DNA of 6,158 nucleotides, from positions 1 through 6,158 of the forward strand of contig DPVV01000274.1 in NCBI GenBank assembly GCA_003526525.1, read 5' to 3'. The translations under genes were made by a program, and so were the position numbers. The stretch is from Lachnoclostridium phytofermentans. Its GTDB lineage: Bacteria > Bacillota > Clostridia > Lachnospirales > Lachnospiraceae. This document shows, in pieces, positions 1-5,978 of the stretch. Position 1 is the stretch's first letter. Each line of letters starts with the position of its first letter. The notes below the pieces were generated by a model that saw nothing but the letters and a program-made list of their open reading frames with translations, did no database searches and was not told the DNA's origin.

Positions 1-2350
1 ATAACTTCTTGGCACCATTATTATCTTCCACCAAAATAGAACATTTTGAATTATTAAATACCTTAAACTTATGGTTATCAACCGTACGTGCAATTCTCCA
101 TTCGCCATTATCTAGCGTTTGCTCTCCCAACATATACTTCACACTCTTAATACCTGCACTGGAAAATGCATCGACATAAATCTCATAACCGGAAGCAACC
201 GGATCTAAAATTCCAGGTGCCACAACAATATGAGGTTCATTTACTTTGTAATCCTCTTTCTTACTGCAAAGATAATAATTGTATTCGTCTGTTTTCACTA
301 ACGTTTTTTCATACCAATTCTTTGACTTGGTTAAATCATCAGCCATTGCTGGAAGTCTTAAAATAAATTTTTGATCCTTCTTTAAGTTCAATTTCCAATT
401 GTTATCTATTACTGGCTCGTAAGCACCAGCTTTCATTTCATTTTGTAAAAATTCTGTAACTAAAACCTGAGTACGATATAAATTACGTACCATTTGTGTC
501 TTTGCCCACTTGAATAATGGATTTGTATTCGCTAGGGAGGAAAGGGAATTTGATGCAATAATAAATTCCATATCATCTGTTACCGGTTTTCCATTAAGGG
601 TAAGTTCCGTGATTCTTTTCGTATTATTTATCTTAATACCATTAACATTATATCTAGGTGCTACATATGGATCAATCGTATAATAGATTCCGTCAAATAC
701 AGAATAGTTCTGCCATTGGTCTGCCCATTCATCCGATATTAACATAGAACCTTCTTTGTCATTTGGATCCAATGTATTATACATACCCGCACACCATTCC
801 ATCCACTCACGTAACTGTGCACCGGTTATTGTATAAATACAAGTATATTGACGATACGATTGAAGCGTAAATAAATCTGATTGTTTTACTTTTCCACTAA
901 TATTAACATAATCATTCGCTGAATTTGCACCATAGCTATAATTGGATGCAGCAGCAATTACTGGGTAATTTGCATACGTTTTATCAAACCGCTCGATATA
1001 CCTTCTGGCATACGCAATTCTGGCATCATTTTGTAATTGAAGCGCACTACTATCCTCTAATAAACTATAAAAGTTTTGAATGGTTACCCCATCTTTTAAA
1101 GTTGCAACTTCCTGTGAACGATAACTCTCCATCTCCTCTTTCCATTCAGAGAGGCAATCAACAATCGCTTTATTTTCCGTGGTTTTATAATCAGATACTA
1201 GACGATTTGAACCTTTTTGTGAAACAATTTCAAACTGATCCGCAGTCTGATCATACTCAAGCGTTAAATCTGCGACACCGATGGAGCGTCCTAAATTCTG
1301 AGCCATAACCATAACTTTTCCATTTACAATACCATTTACAGGGTCAACCCCAGACATTGAATTATAGGAAAGATTTGCTTTTGGATTTGGGAAAGCATTG
1401 TGCTCATGACCGCAAAATACAACATCTACCTCGTCAATCTTAGTCAACGCATAAGCTGCATTCGTAGCCATAGCTTCCGGTTCTTCCTCACCAAAGCCAG
1501 AGTGTACTAAAGCTACCACTATATCGGCCCCTTGCTCTTTTAGTAACTTTGATTCCTTACGAACATTTTCAACAATGTCTTCTGTTTTCCATATCCCAGT
1601 ATAGTCGTCTGTCTTTGTCGATAATGTTGGTATTGTTTCACCGATGATACCAATATTAATGCTAACCTTTTTTCCTGATTCCGTTACTGCATCTCGGGTA
1701 ATTATCATATTTTGCAAAAATGGATACGAATTGTCTTTTGAGTCTTTTAAGTTCGAAACAACTACCTTATCCATCAAACCAGATCCTGCAAGTTGCTGTA
1801 ATAAATAATCTTTACCATAATCAAAATCATGGTTTCCCAATGTTATTGCATCGTAGCCAACCAAAGACATAGCTTGGTAGATTGGCTGGACAACATCCGA
1901 ATCCTGATTCATAATATATTCCATGCTAGCATCAAATAGTACATCTCCAGCATCTAACGTTATAGTATTCGATTTTCCAACCTCTTCCCTTGCTTTTTCA
2001 ATCAATTGATAAGCACGGGATAACCCACTATTCGGAAAATTAGTACCACCGATATAATCGACGCTACTAACTGTACCGTGTAAGTCTGTTGTTAAAATAA
2101 ATCTAAATTTTAACTTATCTTTTTCATTTTTCTTTGTATCAGCATTATCTTTGTTAGACGTACCCGTTGTATTTTCTTTGGTGTCTTCCTGAGATACCGT
2201 CGAACTTTTTTCCTGTTTTACCTTATCTGTAGTGGCAGCCAAAGCTTGTTTACCTGGAACCCCTGCAGCCACACATCCTGCTGTCATAGCAACAGCCAGC
2301 AAGGCTGTTATTGTTTTCTTTAAGTACTTCTTCATTGTTCTATATGCCAT
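1..2350 (-). CDS. Exported CpdB/UshA-family nucleotidase (5'-nucleotidase / 2',3'-cyclic-nucleotide phosphodiesterase), 3' end missing
   Basis: Seen: 783 codons are open from the ATG at 2348-2350 to the left edge, with no stop or frameshift. AGGTGG at 2359-2364 lies 8 nt upstream; the in-frame Met6 has no such site. Residues 1-39 form a signal sequence with a basic start and hydrophobic core. It offers Cys26 in a weak lipobox (M-T-A-G-C) and an A-L-A site at 36-38. A K/T/N/D/E-rich linker covers about 40-79. The metallophosphatase domain shows D89-L-H91, G135-D136, G-N173-H174-D-F-D177, H283 and G-H315-E-H317; H174/D177 match the catalytic His/Asp dyad of UshA. The 5'-nucleotidase C-terminal domain lies at about 420-600, with N470-Y-S-Y-G-A-N and F552-D-G-I-Y-Y-T-I-D560. 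From about 704 the protein resembles a bacterial Ig-like domain. Known: the family hydrolyses 5'- or 3'-nucleotides and cyclic 2',3'-NMPs outside the membrane. Inferred: T-T-D-L-H-G, the N-H-D-F-D-Y-G region and the Y-x-I-D-P segment favour the CpdB branch. Exact substrate and surface anchoring are unknown. Confidence 0.9.
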   Translation of the reverse strand, partial: MAYRTMKKYLKKTITALLAVAMTAGCVAAGVPGKQALAATTDKVKQEKSSTVSQEDTKENTTGTSNKDNADTKKNEKDKLKFRFILTTDLHGTVSSVDYIGGTNFPNSGLSRAYQLIEKAREEVGKSNTITLDAGDVLFDASMEYIMNQDSDVVQPIYQAMSLVGYDAITLGNHDFDYGKDYLLQQLAGSGLMDKVVVSNLKDSKDNSYPFLQNMIITRDAVTESGKKVSINIGIIGETIPTLSTKTDDYTGIWKTEDIVENVRKESKLLKEQGADIVVALVHSGFGEEEPEAMATNAAYALTKIDEVDVVFCGHEHNAFPNPKANLSYNSMSGVDPVNGIVNGKVMVMAQNLGRSIGVADLTLEYDQTADQFEIVSQKGSNRLVSDYKTTENKAIVDCLSEWKEEMESYRSQEVATLKDGVTIQNFYSLLEDSSALQLQNDARIAYARRYIERFDKTYANYPVIAAASNYSYGANSANDYVNISGKVKQSDLFTLQSYRQYTCIYTITGAQLREWMEWCAGMYNTLDPNDKEGSMLISDEWADQWQNYSVFDGIYYTIDPYVAPRYNVNGIKINNTKRITELTLNGKPVTDDMEFIIASNSLSSLANTNPLFKWAKTQMVRNLYRTQVLVTEFLQNEMKAGAYEPVIDNNWKLNLKKDQKFILRLPAMADDLTKSKNWYEKTLVKTDEYNYYLCSKKEDYKVNEPHIVVAPGILDPVASGYEIYVDAFSSAGIKSVKYMLGEQTLDNGEWRIARTVDNHKFKVFNNSKCSILVEDNNGAKKL

Positions 2351-2390
2351 TTAATCAACCACCTTTTGCCTTTCGTTAACGATTGCTATC

Positions 2391-2419
2391 CTTATACTAA
2401 TCGTTTTAATGTTATGGAA
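2391..2419 (-). promoter_or_regulatory. Possible promoter of the nucleotidase gene
   Basis: On the minus strand a -10-like TATAAG (2391-2396) lies 17 bp downstream of a weak -35-like TTCCAT (2414-2419). This would start transcription near 2384, about 34 nt before the start codon. A better -35-like TTGACT (2437-2442) lies further upstream but has no good -10 at 16-18 bp. The call rests on position and a partial consensus match only. Confidence 0.35.
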
Positions 2420-2439
2420 AATTTAAGGCAAATATAAGT

Positions 2440-2492
2440 CAAAAGATTAAACAATTCATGACGGTTATGAACAATTTTGGACAAAAGATTAA
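2440..2492. repeat. Spaced direct repeats upstream of the nucleotidase promoter
   Basis: CAAAAGATTAA occurs identically at 2440-2450 and 2482-2492, 42 bp apart, which is about four helical turns. Nested inside, AACAATT occurs at 2450-2456 and 2470-2476, 20 bp apart. Between them TTCAT (2455-2459) and ATGAA (2467-2471) form an inverted pair. The same-face spacing upstream of the likely promoter suggests a regulator-binding array, but no regulator family is recognised. In AT-rich DNA part of this could be chance. Confidence 0.35.
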
Positions 2493-2533
2493 GAAGTTCT
2501 TTGACTCCGTATTTTGGAGTTTTAGAACTTCTT
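2491..2533. terminator. Long intergenic hairpin, possible terminator
   Basis: AAGAAGTTCT (2491-2500) pairs perfectly with AGAACTTCTT (2524-2533). Inside, ACTCC (2504-2508) pairs with GGAGT (2516-2520) around a 7-nt loop, with a small internal loop between the two stems. The minus-strand exit sequence (AATCTTTTG) is only moderately T-rich, so termination of the membrane-protein transcript is plausible but not textbook. It could instead be one arm of an interspersed repeat. Confidence 0.5.
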
Positions 2534-2552
2534 CTCAGACTTTATCTTATTT

Positions 2553-2614
2553 CTCTGCATATTTTTTTCGCAGAGTGTACACTTTTTGGCTTCCATCCGC
2601 GCGTCAGGACGCGC
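2553..2614. repeat. Cluster of three further dyads, including a GC-rich palindrome
   Basis: Three symmetric elements follow one another. CTCTGC (2553-2558) pairs with GCAGAG (2570-2575) around an 11-nt, T-rich loop. AGTGTACACT (2574-2583) is a perfect 10-bp palindrome overlapping the end of that stem. GCGCGTC (2599-2605) and GACGCGC (2608-2614) are a perfect 7-bp inverted repeat separated by AG. The last is strikingly GC-rich for this DNA. No protein family explains the stretch. It looks like an intergenic repeat or RNA structure, perhaps together with the hairpin at 2491-2533. Confidence 0.5.
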
Positions 2615-2676
2615 ATATAAATTAGGGGATACCTATAGTAAACATTGAAAAAATATTCAAACATACTATTTAACAT

Positions 2677-3051
2677 TTAACTTAACATTCCACCTAACAT
2701 TCCACTTGCTGCAATGATTAAAAGTTTTTTCCCATACTCTAGAAAATCAACTGGACTATCACCTTTCACTAAAAGGGATATTAATATGTACACAATAAAG
2801 TAAACTATAGCTGCAGTCAGTCCCCATATAAATCTCTTTTGTTCTACATGCTTTCCAAGATAAAAACTTCCAATAAATACTGACAATACAGTAATCGCAA
2901 CTACTGCTACACTAACCGCTGTTCCTCCCATACCCGTTAGATGCATCGCAAAAGAAACAATAAGCAGTAAAAATAAGGTTATAACATAAGAAATAACCAA
3001 GGCCTTTAATAAATAAACCGCACGAGATTTAGTTGCAGACATCCTCTCCAT
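2677..3051 (-). CDS. Small four-helix membrane protein, TIGR04086 (YrzE-like) family
   Basis: The protein has 124 residues from the ATG at 3049-3051. AAGGA with an 8-nt A-rich spacer precedes it. The frame stays open to an ATG at 3144, but that one lacks a ribosome binding site and lies inside the PHP gene's promoter, so it is rejected. After a short basic N-terminus (K8, R10) there are four hydrophobic segments at about 14-36, 44-66, 74-95 and 107-123. The last is Gly-rich (S-G-M-L-G-G-M). There is no catalytic motif. Size, four-helix plan and Gly-rich end fit the TIGR04086/YrzE family of Firmicute membrane proteins of unknown function, which from memory often sit near yajC. Here it lies about 1.2 kb from yajC on the same strand, separated by the oppositely oriented PHP gene, so it needs its own promoter. 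Assignment is by gestalt and neighbourhood, not alignment. Confidence 0.75.
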   Translation of the reverse strand: MERMSATKSRAVYLLKALVISYVITLFLLLIVSFAMHLTGMGGTAVSVAVVAITVLSVFIGSFYLGKHVEQKRFIWGLTAAIVYFIVYILISLLVKGDSPVDFLEYGKKLLIIAASGMLGGMLS

Positions 3052-3087
3052 TTTTTTTTCCTTTCTACATGTACAAATTTCTAGTGT

Positions 3088-3116
3088 ATTATATGAGCCA
3101 AAACAGGCTATTATAA
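3088..3116 (-). promoter_or_regulatory. Candidate promoter of the TIGR04086-type gene
   Basis: On the minus strand a perfect -10 TATAAT (3088-3093) lies 17 bp from a -35-like TTATAA (3111-3116). Predicted start is near 3081, about 30 nt before the ATG. A second TATAAT at 3110-3115 lacks a recognisable -35. A short inverted pair, AGCC/GGCT (3096-3109), sits in the spacer, and a TACATGTA palindrome (3066-3073) lies just downstream. Confidence 0.5.
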
Positions 3117-3123
3117 CCTTAGT

Positions 3124-3152
3124 TTGCATAGACACTTCACTCATGCTATACT
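3124..3152 (+). promoter_or_regulatory. Promoter of the PHP gene, extended -10
   Basis: TTGCAT (3124-3129), a 17-bp spacer and TATACT (3147-3152) form a good sigma-A promoter. TG at 3144-3145, one base before the -10, makes it an extended -10. Transcription would begin near 3159, leaving a leader of about 24 nt that contains AAAGGA (3168-3173), 9 nt before the start codon. It diverges from the promoter of the neighbouring minus-strand gene. Confidence 0.65.
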
Positions 3153-3182
3153 ACAAATAGGCAAAAGAAAGGATGATGAATC

Positions 3183-4046
3183 ATGAAGTATGTTGACCTC
3201 CATGTACATACGAATGTATCAGATGGAACCCTTACCCCAACGGAAGTTGTTAATTTAGCAGTACAAAAGAAATTAGCTGCCATTGCAATCACAGACCATG
3301 ATACCATTTATGGAATAGAAGAAGCAAAGCTTGCTACCAGGGCACAAAGAGAAAATGGTTATGAACTGGAACTAATACCTGGTGTTGAAATTTCTGCTGA
3401 ATACAAGAAAAAAGACATCCACATCCTTGGTTTATTTATCAATGAAAAAGATACACACTTACAAGAAATCCTCTCAAATGCATTAAAAGAGCGAGAGCAG
3501 CGCAATCAAAAAATGATAGATAACCTAAGAGCGGATGATATCGATATTACACTTGATGCTTTATTATTCGATGAACCGAATACTGTTATAACAAGAGCGC
3601 ATTTTGCGCGTTTTTTAATCGAGCATGGATATGCAAAAGACAATAACGAAGCCTTCTTAAAATATCTGGGATATGATACGAAGTACTATGTTCCAAGAAA
3701 CTACCTTACTCCAAAAGATGCTATTTCATTAGTATTGCAAGCAGGTGGAATTCCTGTCTTAGCACATCCTTTGTTATATCATCTATCGTTAGAGGAATTG
3801 GATGTTCTTATTTCGGAACTAAAAAGCTATGGACTTGTTGGGCTAGAAACTATATATTCCACGAATACAGGTTTCGATGAAGGAATTATAAGACGTTATG
3901 TAAATAAATATGAACTTTTGATGACTGGTGGAAGTGATTTTCATGGTAGCAATAAACCTCGTATTGAGCTTGGTAGTGGTATGGGCAATTTGAAAATTCC
4001 TTATCAGCTTGTAACGAAGCTAAAGAGTTATCTAAATAAAAAGTAA
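3183..4046 (+). CDS. PHP-domain phosphoesterase, YciV/RNase AM-like (nucleoside 3',5'-bisphosphate phosphatase type)
   Basis: The protein is complete at 287 residues, the usual size for this family. The ATG at 3183 has AAAGGA 9 nt upstream; two earlier ATGs in the leader are out of frame. All expected PHP metal-site motifs are present: H7-V-H9 and D14 at the N-terminus, T-D38-H39-D40, P-G-V-E69, H80 in H-I-L-G, A-H195-P, and G-S-D252-F-H254 near the end. Residues about 100-190 form the insertion typical of the YciV subgroup. There is no signal peptide, so it is cytoplasmic. Known: relatives such as E. coli YciV (RNase AM) and Chromobacterium CV_1693 remove 3' phosphates from nucleoside 3',5'-bisphosphates or trim 5' ends of RNA with a polynuclear metal centre. 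Inferred: this enzyme recycles pAp or short oligonucleotides. A histidinol-phosphatase role is less likely, because the N-terminal D-L-H-V-H-T-x3-D-G and the insert fit YciV better and no his genes are near. It is transcribed alone, convergent with yajC. Confidence 0.88.
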   Translation: MKYVDLHVHTNVSDGTLTPTEVVNLAVQKKLAAIAITDHDTIYGIEEAKLATRAQRENGYELELIPGVEISAEYKKKDIHILGLFINEKDTHLQEILSNALKEREQRNQKMIDNLRADDIDITLDALLFDEPNTVITRAHFARFLIEHGYAKDNNEAFLKYLGYDTKYYVPRNYLTPKDAISLVLQAGGIPVLAHPLLYHLSLEELDVLISELKSYGLVGLETIYSTNTGFDEGIIRRYVNKYELLMTGGSDFHGSNKPRIELGSGMGNLKIPYQLVTKLKSYLNKK

Positions 4047-4272
4047 CCAATTTTCCGATAATAACTATTGCGACTATGAACTGCTTTATTCACATACCTT
4101 AACATTATAGAACAAACAAGAAAAAGTACACTCCTCAAACATTTCTAGTAATGAATAAAGCTCTGCACCTAGTATCTTGACGAGTTTCAATGGAACCTCG
4201 CCCAAACACTTGATGCAGAGCCTTTTTTATTCCTACAATTGATATTCTTACTCAACTGCGATTTTGTATGAA
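4047..4272. other. Intergenic region between convergent genes
   Basis: Apart from the terminator at 4153-4232, I see no coding potential here. A TATAGA at 4106-4111 on the plus strand resembles a -10, but its -35 is poor. A short RNA ending at the terminator is therefore only a weak possibility. Confidence 0.5.
4153..4232. terminator. Strong bidirectional terminator with an internal second stem
   Basis: GCTCTGCA (4160-4167) pairs perfectly with TGCAGAGC (4214-4221). The stem can extend outward through GAATAAA (4153-4159) and TTTATTC (4226-4232), with a small bulge. On the plus strand six T follow the stem, a textbook terminator for the PHP gene. On the minus strand TTTATTCATT follows, serving the tgt-yajC transcript. 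The 46-nt interior is not just a loop: CGAG (4181-4184) pairs with CTCG (4197-4200), and TTC with GAA inside it (4186-4188, 4193-4195), closing on a 4-nt loop. The branched shape is larger than a normal terminator needs. Confidence 0.8.
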
Positions 4273-4605
4273 TTATTTATTCTCTTCTGAACCTGGTTTC
4301 TCAACTTCAACAACTGCTGATTTCTTCATAGGTATTCTACAGTTCTTGTTGTTACCGAATTCTACAATAATAACATCATCCATAACATCAATAACAACGC
4401 CGTAGAAACCACTGGTTGTTAACACACTGTCACCAATTTCAAGAGAAGAAATTAATGCATTCATCTGCTTCTGCTGTTTCTTTTGTGGACGAATTGCCAT
4501 AAAGTAAAACAAGCCACCGATGATAATAATATATCCTATCATCCAAGTCCATGACATAGCTCCTCCCGTTGCTCCAGCGTCTGCTAAAAATACTAATTGA
4601 TTCAT
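4273..4605 (-). CDS. yajC: YajC, accessory subunit of the Sec protein translocase
   Basis: The protein has 110 residues, typical for YajC. The ATG at 4603-4605 is preceded by AGGAGG with a 6-nt spacer, a strong ribosome binding site. A short Gly/Ala-rich N-terminus (residues 1-18) leads into one membrane helix at about 19-38. The family hallmark R39-P-Q-K-K follows, then a basic Gln/Lys stretch. A small cytoplasmic beta domain carries I-G-D-S-V-L-T-T-S-G-F-Y-G (57-69) and I-I-V-E-F (79-83). The tail is charged. Known: YajC associates with SecDF and SecYEG in the inner membrane and is usually dispensable for export. It starts 48 nt after tgt ends, with no terminator or good promoter between, so the two should be co-transcribed from the promoter near 5980. 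secD/secF, often next, are not found downstream; the PHP gene comes instead. Confidence 0.95.
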   Translation of the reverse strand: MNQLVFLADAGATGGAMSWTWMIGYIIIIGGLFYFMAIRPQKKQQKQMNALISSLEIGDSVLTTSGFYGVVIDVMDDVIIVEFGNNKNCRIPMKKSAVVEVEKPGSEENK

Positions 4606-4653
4606 AGTAATCCTCCTATAGATTCTCGTTATAATTCAATGCTGCTGATTTTA

Positions 4654-5790
4654 CTAATTTCCCTGTTCTGCAGCAAATCCTTCTAATTTTTTCTTTTTAT
4701 AGCTTGCGAAATTTTGATTTTCTATTGCTTCCCTAATCTCTTCCATCATCTTGTTATAAAAGTATAGGTTATGTGTTACTAAAAAGCGTAACCCAAGCAT
4801 TTCTTTTGCCTTTAATAAATGGCGGATATAACCACGGCTATAAGTCTTACAAACTGGACAAGCACATCCTTCTTCAATTGGACGATCGTCTAGCTCATAC
4901 TTTGCATTGAGAAGATTCATTTTCCCATGGTTTGTATACGCATGACCATGTCTACCATTTCGTGCCGGATATACACAGTCAAAGAAATCTACTCCACGCT
5001 CTACCGCTTCTAATATATTCGCAGGAGTTCCTACACCCATCAAGTAAGTAGGTTTAGCCTCTGGAAGATAAGGTACTGTTTCTTCAATAATCCGGTACAT
5101 CTCACTATGAGATTCACCAACGGCAAGTCCACCTAAAGCATAGCCATCCAAATCAAGCTCTGAAATTCTCTTCGCATGCTCAATACGAATATCTGTATAG
5201 GTCCCACCTTGATTGATACCAAATAACATCTGATGTTTGTTAATCGTATCCTCAAGAGTATTCAATCGATTCATCTCATTCTTACATCTTAATAACCAAC
5301 GTGTGGTTCTAGCAACCGAATCCTCCATATATTCTCTAGTTGCTGGATGCGGTGGGCATTCGTCAAACGCCATGGCAATAGTAGATGCCAGATTAGACTG
5401 TATTCTCATACTCTCTTCAGGTCCCATAAAAATCTTACGGCCATCCACATGAGAGTTAAAGTATACTCCTTCTTCTTTTATCTTTCTAAGGCCAGACAAG
5501 GAAAATACCTGGAATCCACCTGAGTCTGTTAATATAGGTTTATCCCATACCATAAATTTATGAAGACCACCTAATTTCTTTATAACTTCATCTCCTGGTC
5601 TTACATGAAGATGGTAGGTGTTACTTAGTTCAACTTGTGTTTTAATTTCCTGCAAATCCATTGTGGATACTGCACCTTTAATGGCTGCTGCCGTACCGAC
5701 ATTCATAAATACTGGGGTTTGTATCTTCCCATGTACCGTTGAAAACTCACCACGCTTCGCATTTCCATCCTTACAGATTAATTTGTACAT
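4654..5790 (-). CDS. tgt: tRNA-guanine transglycosylase (Tgt), queuosine biosynthesis
   Basis: The protein has 378 residues, full length. I start it at the ATG at 5788-5790 (M-Y-K-L-I-C), which has GAGGAG 4 nt upstream. An ATG four codons earlier (5802) overlaps that site and has only AGGA directly abutting it. The TIM-barrel enzyme replaces guanine-34 in GUN-anticodon tRNAs with preQ1, or with queuine in some organisms. Visible residues: D89 in T-D-S-G-G-F-Q; D143-E-C in the substrate pocket; G-I-N-Q-G-G (191-196); G-G-L-A-V-G-E (220-226); nucleophile D271 in F-D-C-V-Y-P; and zinc ligands C309, C311, C314 and H340. C145 and V224 correspond to the pocket residues usual in bacterial preQ1 enzymes. 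Tgt acts in the cytoplasm. No queA or preQ1-synthesis gene is in the window, so the base supply cannot be judged here. yajC follows in the same transcript. Confidence 0.97.
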   Translation of the reverse strand: MYKLICKDGNAKRGEFSTVHGKIQTPVFMNVGTAAAIKGAVSTMDLQEIKTQVELSNTYHLHVRPGDEVIKKLGGLHKFMVWDKPILTDSGGFQVFSLSGLRKIKEEGVYFNSHVDGRKIFMGPEESMRIQSNLASTIAMAFDECPPHPATREYMEDSVARTTRWLLRCKNEMNRLNTLEDTINKHQMLFGINQGGTYTDIRIEHAKRISELDLDGYALGGLAVGESHSEMYRIIEETVPYLPEAKPTYLMGVGTPANILEAVERGVDFFDCVYPARNGRHGHAYTNHGKMNLLNAKYELDDRPIEEGCACPVCKTYSRGYIRHLLKAKEMLGLRFLVTHNLYFYNKMMEEIREAIENQNFASYKKKKLEGFAAEQGN

Positions 5791-5809
5791 TTTTCTCCTC
5801 ATTCCTGTG

Positions 5810-5875
5810 AATCTTTTTGCGCATCCGAAGTTTTTGCTAAGGCTACGCAGGCACAGACTTCATAAGCGAAAGATT
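5810..5875 (-). repeat. Long imperfect hairpin in the tgt leader, next to the ribosome binding site
   Basis: The arms AATCTTT (5810-5816) and AAAGATT (5869-5875) pair perfectly. Pairing resumes with GC (5819-5820 with 5866-5867), AT (5823-5824 with 5862-5863) and a perfect GAAGT/ACTTC (5827-5831 with 5857-5861). A further TGC/GCA (5835-5837 with 5851-5853) closes the top. AAAGATT also takes part in a second dyad, GAAAGAT/ATCTTTC (5868-5883), giving a mutually exclusive pairing. In the tgt mRNA the base of the hairpin ends 10 nt before GAGGAG (5795-5800). It could regulate translation or be an interspersed repeat; it does not match the preQ1-I riboswitch layout I know. Confidence 0.55.
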
Positions 5876-5958
5876 TATCTTTCACTCTCTATTCTGCACA
5901 TGTTTTTACTTTAAATATTGAAATGACTTCACATTCAACATTTTATCTTAATTTTTCC

Positions 5959-5977
5959 GTACTACGTACTGTAGTAC
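5959..5977. promoter_or_regulatory. Perfect dyad over the tgt start site, candidate operator
   Basis: GTACTAC (5959-5965) and GTAGTAC (5971-5977) form a perfect 7-bp inverted repeat with a 5-bp centre. It begins one base downstream of the predicted -10 and covers the predicted transcription start, the classic place for a repressor. TACTAC/GTAGTA half-sites resemble operators of BlaI/MecI/CopY-type repressors, but the spacing differs by about one base. The regulator is therefore unknown. Confidence 0.5.
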
Positions 5978-5978
5978 A

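Noticed and set aside
925..1308. 127-codon plus-strand open frame inside the nucleotidase gene
   Set aside because: Antisense shadow. The minus strand there encodes conserved family sequence without interruption, and the plus-strand peptide has no recognisable features.
2455..2472. Pho box upstream of the nucleotidase
   Set aside because: TTCAT and GTCAT on the minus strand recall half of a Pho box, but the spacing is 9 bp rather than 11 and no PhoP-type repeat series follows.
2553..2614. Insertion-sequence end or CRISPR repeat
   Set aside because: The dyads differ from one another, are not regularly spaced, and no transposase, target duplication or spacer pattern is seen.
2351..2676. scfA-type SCIFF six-cysteine peptide gene
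   Set aside because: In some clostridia such a peptide is encoded near TIGR04086 genes, so I looked downstream of this one. No Cys-rich 40-50-codon frame is present.
3052..3144. A 31-residue N-terminal extension of the small membrane protein
   Set aside because: The upstream ATG at 3144 has no ribosome binding site and overlaps the PHP promoter. The ATG at 3051 has AAGGA and gives the usual family length.
5237..5452. Plus-strand open frame inside tgt
   Set aside because: Shadow of the strongly supported tgt coding frame, with no ribosome binding site or recognisable domain.
5791..5802. Tgt start four codons upstream (M-R-R-K-M-Y-K)
   Set aside because: That ATG overlaps the GAGGAG site and only AGGA directly abuts it. 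M-Y-K-L is the more typical start.
5791..5972. preQ1 riboswitch in the tgt leader
   Set aside because: I could not find the short C-rich-loop hairpin plus A-rich tail of class I. The leader is a long imperfect hairpin instead.
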